Source: Cardinalis cardinalis (lineage: Eukaryota > Chordata > Aves > Passeriformes > Cardinalidae). From it: DNA of 64,000 nt. Both the position numbers and the translations under genes were made by a program. The stretch lies in the NCBI GenBank assembly GCA_014549065.1, contig JACDOX010000038.1, forward strand, positions 3,975,719 to 4,039,718, read 5' to 3'. Positions within the stretch are counted from its first letter, which is position 1, and every line of letters starts with the position of its first letter. This document shows, piece after piece, positions 60,901 to 64,000 of the stretch. The notes beneath the pieces were generated by a model that worked only from the letters and a program-made list of their open reading frames with translations, made no database searches and was not told the DNA's origin.

Positions 60901-63900
60901 CAGTAACTGTAAATGTGCAGCTACATCAATGGGATCTGTCTCTGGGGCTTTGGCTGGTGAGGAAGGCACCACCATGGTGCTGGTGGGGGATTTTTTGTGA
61001 GGAGAAACCACTCCTGTTGGAGAAGCTGGAAAACACACTAATAAAAATTCCATATTCCTTGCTTTCACTCTTTTACTCACAAGCTTATTTAGTTACTAAA
61101 GTTCAAATCTCATAGGCATGAGATGCTTGAATAGTTCTGTTACCCAAGTCCCATAGTCTCTGGAGTTGAATTTTTTTTTTACATGTACAGAACCTACCTA
61201 CCTCAGCTGAATGCANCTGGGGAGATTTGGTGTCAGAAATGCCAAACCAAGAACAACCCATCTTCTATCTAGCAGAAAACTAATCCCACTAGAACCTCCT
61301 TTCTGCCTCTTCTTTTACATTTCAATCCTTAAACTGCCAAAACCAGTAACATTCTATGAATCAGATAAGGAAATCTTCATGAAAAATGCTGGCATCACTC
61401 TCACTTTCACAGAAAAGCTGACCAGTNATTTAAACGTCATGCTTTAAACATGACTTAAATGTCATGTGAGAAAGCAGGTAGGGAGGTGAAGCAGGTGAGG
61501 ACCTTTGTTTTTTATTCTACAGGCAACACCACCTTCTCCATCCAAGAAAAGAGATGAGACAAAGTGCAACAATTACCTTTCATTTTTGGAGCACCATCTG
61601 ATGATGATGCCTTTCTCTTCACAGTGGTGGCCTCTGCTTTATTCTGCTTGTGTTGGAGATACTGAGCTTTCTGTTTCCAGATCTGTAGTTACCATGGTAA
61701 GAAAAGAAAGATTCATAACATTAGGTAATTCTGTTACCTAGTGCCAGGACCTGGAGGCAGAATGATGTTACATAGCTAGGACGTGAAGCAATCCCATGAG
61801 AACAAAATGAATGCTTTTATGTTTGCAAGGGCAAGATTTCCATACTTTCCACCTTTACATGCTTTAAGGATATAGGTAACCTATTTCAATGCATTGTGGC
61901 AGTGCTGCCACCACATTCTGATCTAAGCACCTAGTTCACAGAAATCATTTTACAAAAACATCTCACACAAACACTCACCAACTTATCCTTCTCAGGTAGC
62001 TGCTTCCACACTTCTGCCAGTTTTTTACTTAGCTCTCCAAAATCTGGCAGAAAGAAAGAAAGAAAGAAAGAAAGAAGAAAAATGTTTAAAAAAAAATTGA
62101 TCATAAAATCCTGGAGAGAACATGGGAAATTTACCCCTCCACACACATTTAGGAAGCAAGCCATTCTACAACTGGAACTCTCCACACTGTCCTGAAAATG
62201 TGCATTCCTGTTACTCTTTAAAATTAAAAAAAAAAAGCTGATAGCAGGAAGATGAAGTCATGGTGTATTTACAGGAAAGTGACAACAATGGAAGTAACTC
62301 TTTAAGTAAAGAAAAAGTTAGCAAGTTCTTTACCTAGATTCACAAATAGGTTAAAATAAAATTATAATAAAAACATGAAATCCACTCCTAGCCCCTTTGC
62401 CATCTCTTATTCTAAATAACATTGGCAGATTCTTTCCATTATGTCCAAATTAAGAAGTTGGTCTGAAACGGAGACAATATGTTCTGCTGATAAATCTGAC
62501 TGGAAGAGAAGAGAAGAGAAGAGAAGAGAAGAGAAGAGAAGAGAAGAGAAGAGAAGAGAAGAGAAGAGAAGAGAAGAGAAGAGAAGAGAAGAGAAGAGAN
62601 AGAGAAGAGAAGAGAAGAGAAGAGAAGAGAAGAGAAGAGAAGAGAAGAGAAGAGAAGAGAAGAGAAGAGAAGAGAAGAGAAGAGAAGAGAAGAGAGAAGA
62701 GAAGAGAGAAGGCTGGATTATTCCCTTACCTATTCCAGGATGCTCAGACACAATATTTGTACGATATTCCTTACAGAACACTTGATAAGCAGACATGTTT
62801 TTCTTCTTTGGCTAGTCAGAAGAAAAAGGAAACAAAGATTTTTAATTATGATGAGACTTTCTCCAATTTAATAAGAATTTGGCATTTATTAAAGACTTAA
62901 AAGAAAGATATGGTACTTAAGTCAGGAAACTTAAAAAGCAGCCCTTTACATCTCCTGGCTGAATTTAGTCTTTATGGAAGCACAGGAATCAGCCAGAAAC
63001 AGTCTTGGTACAAGGCTTATTTTGCAAAACTCAACAAGCTATTATTCTAAATTCAGGATCAACATACAACTTTGTTAATGTATTTCAGTTTTAAAACCTA
63101 TAATAAAACTCAGTATCTGTTATTCTATTCACAGTACCTATTATAGATCTGTCAAAAGGATTAAGTCCTCATGATAATGTTTTGTTCCATTCCTTGCATC
63201 CTTACAAAGTACTTCCATTTGGCAGGAAAAGAGACTGTGCAGTACATTGACAGCAAAGGTATTGCAATTCCTGAGCTATGATCAGGGAAAAATTCCATAA
63301 CAGAATAGGATAATGGCTGAAGAGATTTGGACTCTGTCTGTCCATCTCCTCATACAAAGCATTATTTCTCTAGCTGAACATGCACAAGCTGCTTTTCCCC
63401 ATTTACTTACACAGCTACAGTTATCTCATTTGAAAACTCGTTCACATGCTAGGTACCACTTCTGCTACTCATATCTTTATGCAGCAACCATGGAAAACCA
63501 AATGTATAAGTACAGGACAAAACTGGGAACATGGTACTCTATTAGAATTAGAATTTCATTTGAATACAGGAGTAAATGGGTAAATATCTTCAATTTTCAA
63601 GTAACAGGTTGATTCCTTTTTACAGGAACTTTGATCACTAGTCCAAAAGTCTGCCTGGGAATAGCTAGAGCCAGTCACATTAGAAAAAGATGCAGATGTG
63701 CTTGGTACATGACCCACACCAAGCAAAACTAAGTATAACTTTCCCAGAGAACCTCTACTGGCTAAAGACTGTCTGTACCACAAAGCCAGAAGAACATATA
63801 TTCCTTCTGCTACAAATAGAAATCACAGTATACAAACAGAATATTTTTCCAAATATGCTTCAGTTAAACCATTGATAATTGGTATCAGTTATCCTTTGTT

Positions 63901-64000
63901 TCAATTTAACATGCCTTTGTAATGGAGTGCCTAATTCACCATTACCCACCACCCAGTTTCTATTTTCTGAGAAGAAATTCAAATTTTCCTTACTTTGTCT
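57963..64000 (-). CDS. HMGXB4: HMGXB4 (HMG-box containing 4), 3' part; 5' exons beyond the window
   Basis: HMGXB4 is a nuclear HMG-box protein linked to Wnt signalling repression and chromatin remodelling. Coding exons seen are 62730-62811, 61979-62043, 61577-61682, 60856-61025, 59603-59725 and 57963-58007; a further exon probably begins at 63994 and runs off the right edge. All junctions are GT-AG and phases match. The HMG box lies in the first three ([37 protein letters not shown] and [10 protein letters not shown]). A Ser/Pro-rich linker follows ([20 protein letters not shown]), then the conserved C-terminal region ([40 protein letters not shown]) and the end [14 protein letters not shown]. 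The last 196 codons are present. The N-terminal Lys-rich two thirds is missing only because the window ends. The 3' end is about 1 kb upstream of TOM1, in tandem. Confidence 0.95.
62050..62080. repeat. HMGXB4: (GAAA)n microsatellite serving as a splice-acceptor pyrimidine tract
   Basis: About six GAAA units on the plus strand lie immediately next to the acceptor of the HMGXB4 exon 61979-62043. On the gene strand they read (TTTC)n followed by TGCCAG, so the microsatellite is the polypyrimidine tract. Confidence 0.88.
62503..62711. repeat. HMGXB4: (AGAAG)n pentanucleotide microsatellite in an HMGXB4 intron
   Basis: About 209 bp of nearly perfect AGAAG repeat, with one unresolved base at 62600 and a phase shift beside it, lie 19 bp below the donor of HMGXB4 exon 62730-62811. 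The strand is pure purine; the gene strand is pure pyrimidine (CTTCT)n. Such mirror-repeat tracts can form triplex DNA. Assembled length is unreliable in this kind of repeat. Confidence 0.97.
63994..64000 (-). CDS. HMGXB4: Probable 3' tip of the next upstream HMGXB4 exon
   Basis: The last seven bases read AGACAAA on the gene strand, directly followed by GTAAGG at 63988-63993, a strong donor. The next exon starts in phase 0 with PKKKN, and human HMGXB4 has EK before that point; here GAC AAA gives DK. Frame and context fit, but only seven bases are visible. Confidence 0.5.

Noticed and set aside
62407..62796. Repetitive Glu/Arg/Lys and Leu/Phe/Ser frames over the pentanucleotide repeat
   Set aside because: They are translations of the (AGAAG)n microsatellite. 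Only 62730-62811 is a real HMGXB4 exon.

Overview
Organism and context. The window is vertebrate nuclear DNA, almost certainly from a bird. All genes are split into GT-AG exons. The interspersed repeats are CR1-type LINE 3' ends. Introns are compact, and the gene order HMGXB4-TOM1-HMOX1-MCM5 is the conserved order known from human 22q12.3 and its avian counterpart. Many isolated single 'n' bases are scattered through the assembly, and they look like unresolved polymorphic positions. || Layout. All four recognised genes are transcribed leftward (minus strand), so transcription runs from high to low coordinates. 1-7360: downstream flank of MCM5 with one CR1 fragment and no gene I can support. 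7.36-17.1 kb: MCM5, 16 coding exons, 734 codons, complete, with a CpG-rich promoter carrying E2F-like and CCAAT motifs. 17.1-18.9 kb: short intergenic spacer. 18.9-25.06 kb: HMOX1, 5 exons, 297 codons, complete, with a TATA box and E-box core promoter. 25.1-33.7 kb: HMOX1 upstream region, including a cluster of four identical antioxidant/Maf response elements about 4.6-4.7 kb upstream, a fifth identical copy at about -3 kb and a degenerate pair at about -1.4 kb. 34.9-54.95 kb: TOM1, 15 coding exons, 494 codons, complete, with its CpG island, a CCAAT-box array and a 17-bp minisatellite at the 5' end. Inside its intron 11 lies a 66-codon membrane-protein-like ORF that no TOM1 exon explains. 55.7-64.0 kb: the 3' half of HMGXB4 (HMG box and C-terminal region); its 5' exons lie beyond the right edge. 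|| How it fits together. The genes are independently regulated neighbours, not an operon. MCM5 is an S-phase helicase subunit. HMOX1 is an oxidative-stress and heme-responsive enzyme. TOM1 is an endosomal VHS/GAT adaptor. HMGXB4 is a nuclear HMG-box protein. The parts that deserve most attention are the response-element array upstream of HMOX1, the ORF inside TOM1 intron 11, the second CCAAT-rich candidate promoter inside TOM1 intron 1, and a short HMGXB4 intron whose two splice ends both abut polypyrimidine microsatellites. I found no CRISPR array, integron, prokaryotic system, complete transposon or intact virus.
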